Shown: positions 63,844 through 64,000 of the stretch, one piece after another
Layout of the letters: every line of letters starts with the position of its first letter
Numbering within the stretch: the stretch's first letter is position 1
Assembly: GCF_030816115.1 (NCBI RefSeq)
Contig: NZ_JAUSXQ010000001.1
Span: forward strand, 3,224,001 to 3,288,000
From: Chryseobacterium sp. W4I1
GTDB taxonomy: Bacteria > Bacteroidota > Bacteroidia > Flavobacteriales > Weeksellaceae
Reading direction: 5' to 3'
Length of the DNA: 64,000 bases
Translations under genes and position numbers: made by a program
Notes under the pieces: generated by a model
Told to the model about the DNA's origin: nothing
Database searches by the model: none
What the model saw: only the letters and a program-made list of their open reading frames with translations

Positions 63844-64000
63844 TGTTTTAATAATTTATTTTAACTAAAAAGAAACAATTACATGAATAATAAATATTTT
63901 ACAATAGCAATTATTATAAAATAAACAATCATAATTAAATATAAAATAATATAAAGCAAGTATATTTAATTACTGATATTATATATTGTGTACTTTCAAA

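Noticed and set aside
1..64000. CRISPR arrays, tRNA or rRNA genes, insertion sequences, prophage
   Set aside because: No regularly spaced direct repeats, no tRNA-like arms with CCA ends, no transposase, integrase or phage structural genes were found by reading both strands.

Overview
The window is a low-GC stretch of a Flavobacteriia chromosome, most likely Chryseobacterium or a close Weeksellaceae relative. The evidence is several secreted proteins with type IX secretion (T9SS) C-terminal domains, DUF5777 and DUF3467 families, flavobacterial promoters (TTG, a spacer of about 17-23 bases, then TAnnTTTG), RpoB and RpoC of flavobacterial length, and a short bacteriocin-like double-glycine peptide of a kind known from chryseobacteria. 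No rRNA, tRNA, CRISPR array, insertion sequence or prophage was seen.

Layout. 1-2.5 kb: end of a Kelch/T9SS protein, a broken lipoprotein gene, and a divergent MFS exporter/HxlR regulator pair. 2.5-12 kb: small accessory genes, including rifampin ADP-ribosyltransferase (arr), DUF2461, DinB, TPR, a propeller protein, a RibD-like reductase, and a four-gene run of hydrolase, DUF2200, DUF4272 and SMI1/KNR4-like protein. 12-17 kb: FMN riboswitch with ribB, a T9SS protein, an outer-membrane protein and an MHS-family transporter. 17.4-22.6 kb: a frameshifted hydrolase leading a sigma-factor/membrane-protein operon, a lipoprotein and methyltransferase pair, and an M43 metalloprotease with two compensating frameshifts. 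22.6-31.5 kb: housekeeping genes (ABC exporter, truA, lpxK, purine nucleoside phosphorylase, thioredoxin-like protein, GNAT, dinB, alpha-amylase). 31.5-40 kb: the bacteriocin-like peptide, esterase, AraC/cupin/alcohol dehydrogenase, HxlR/NmrA pair, a phosphodiesterase and a tandem GNAT.

40-44 kb: a Crp/Fnr-type regulator followed by a tight five-gene periplasmic operon (DUF5777 barrel, c-type cytochrome lipoprotein, YceI, ankyrin, DOMON/T9SS). A GTGA-N6-TCAC palindrome sits at about -41 of a promoter that lacks a -33 element, so this looks like a regulator-activated redox module. 44-50 kb: a TonB-dependent receptor operon led by a frameshifted Asp-box/T9SS protein. 50-59 kb: DUF3467, rpoC and rpoB, with a separate rpoB promoter and a long leader. 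59-64 kb: two large surface proteins, one with thrombospondin type 3 repeats and one with YadA-head-like repeats, plus a small secreted protein.

Four genes carry five single-base indels between them. These could be true decay or sequencing errors, and this affects how the broken genes should be read. All family names come from motif recognition by eye; no database search was possible.
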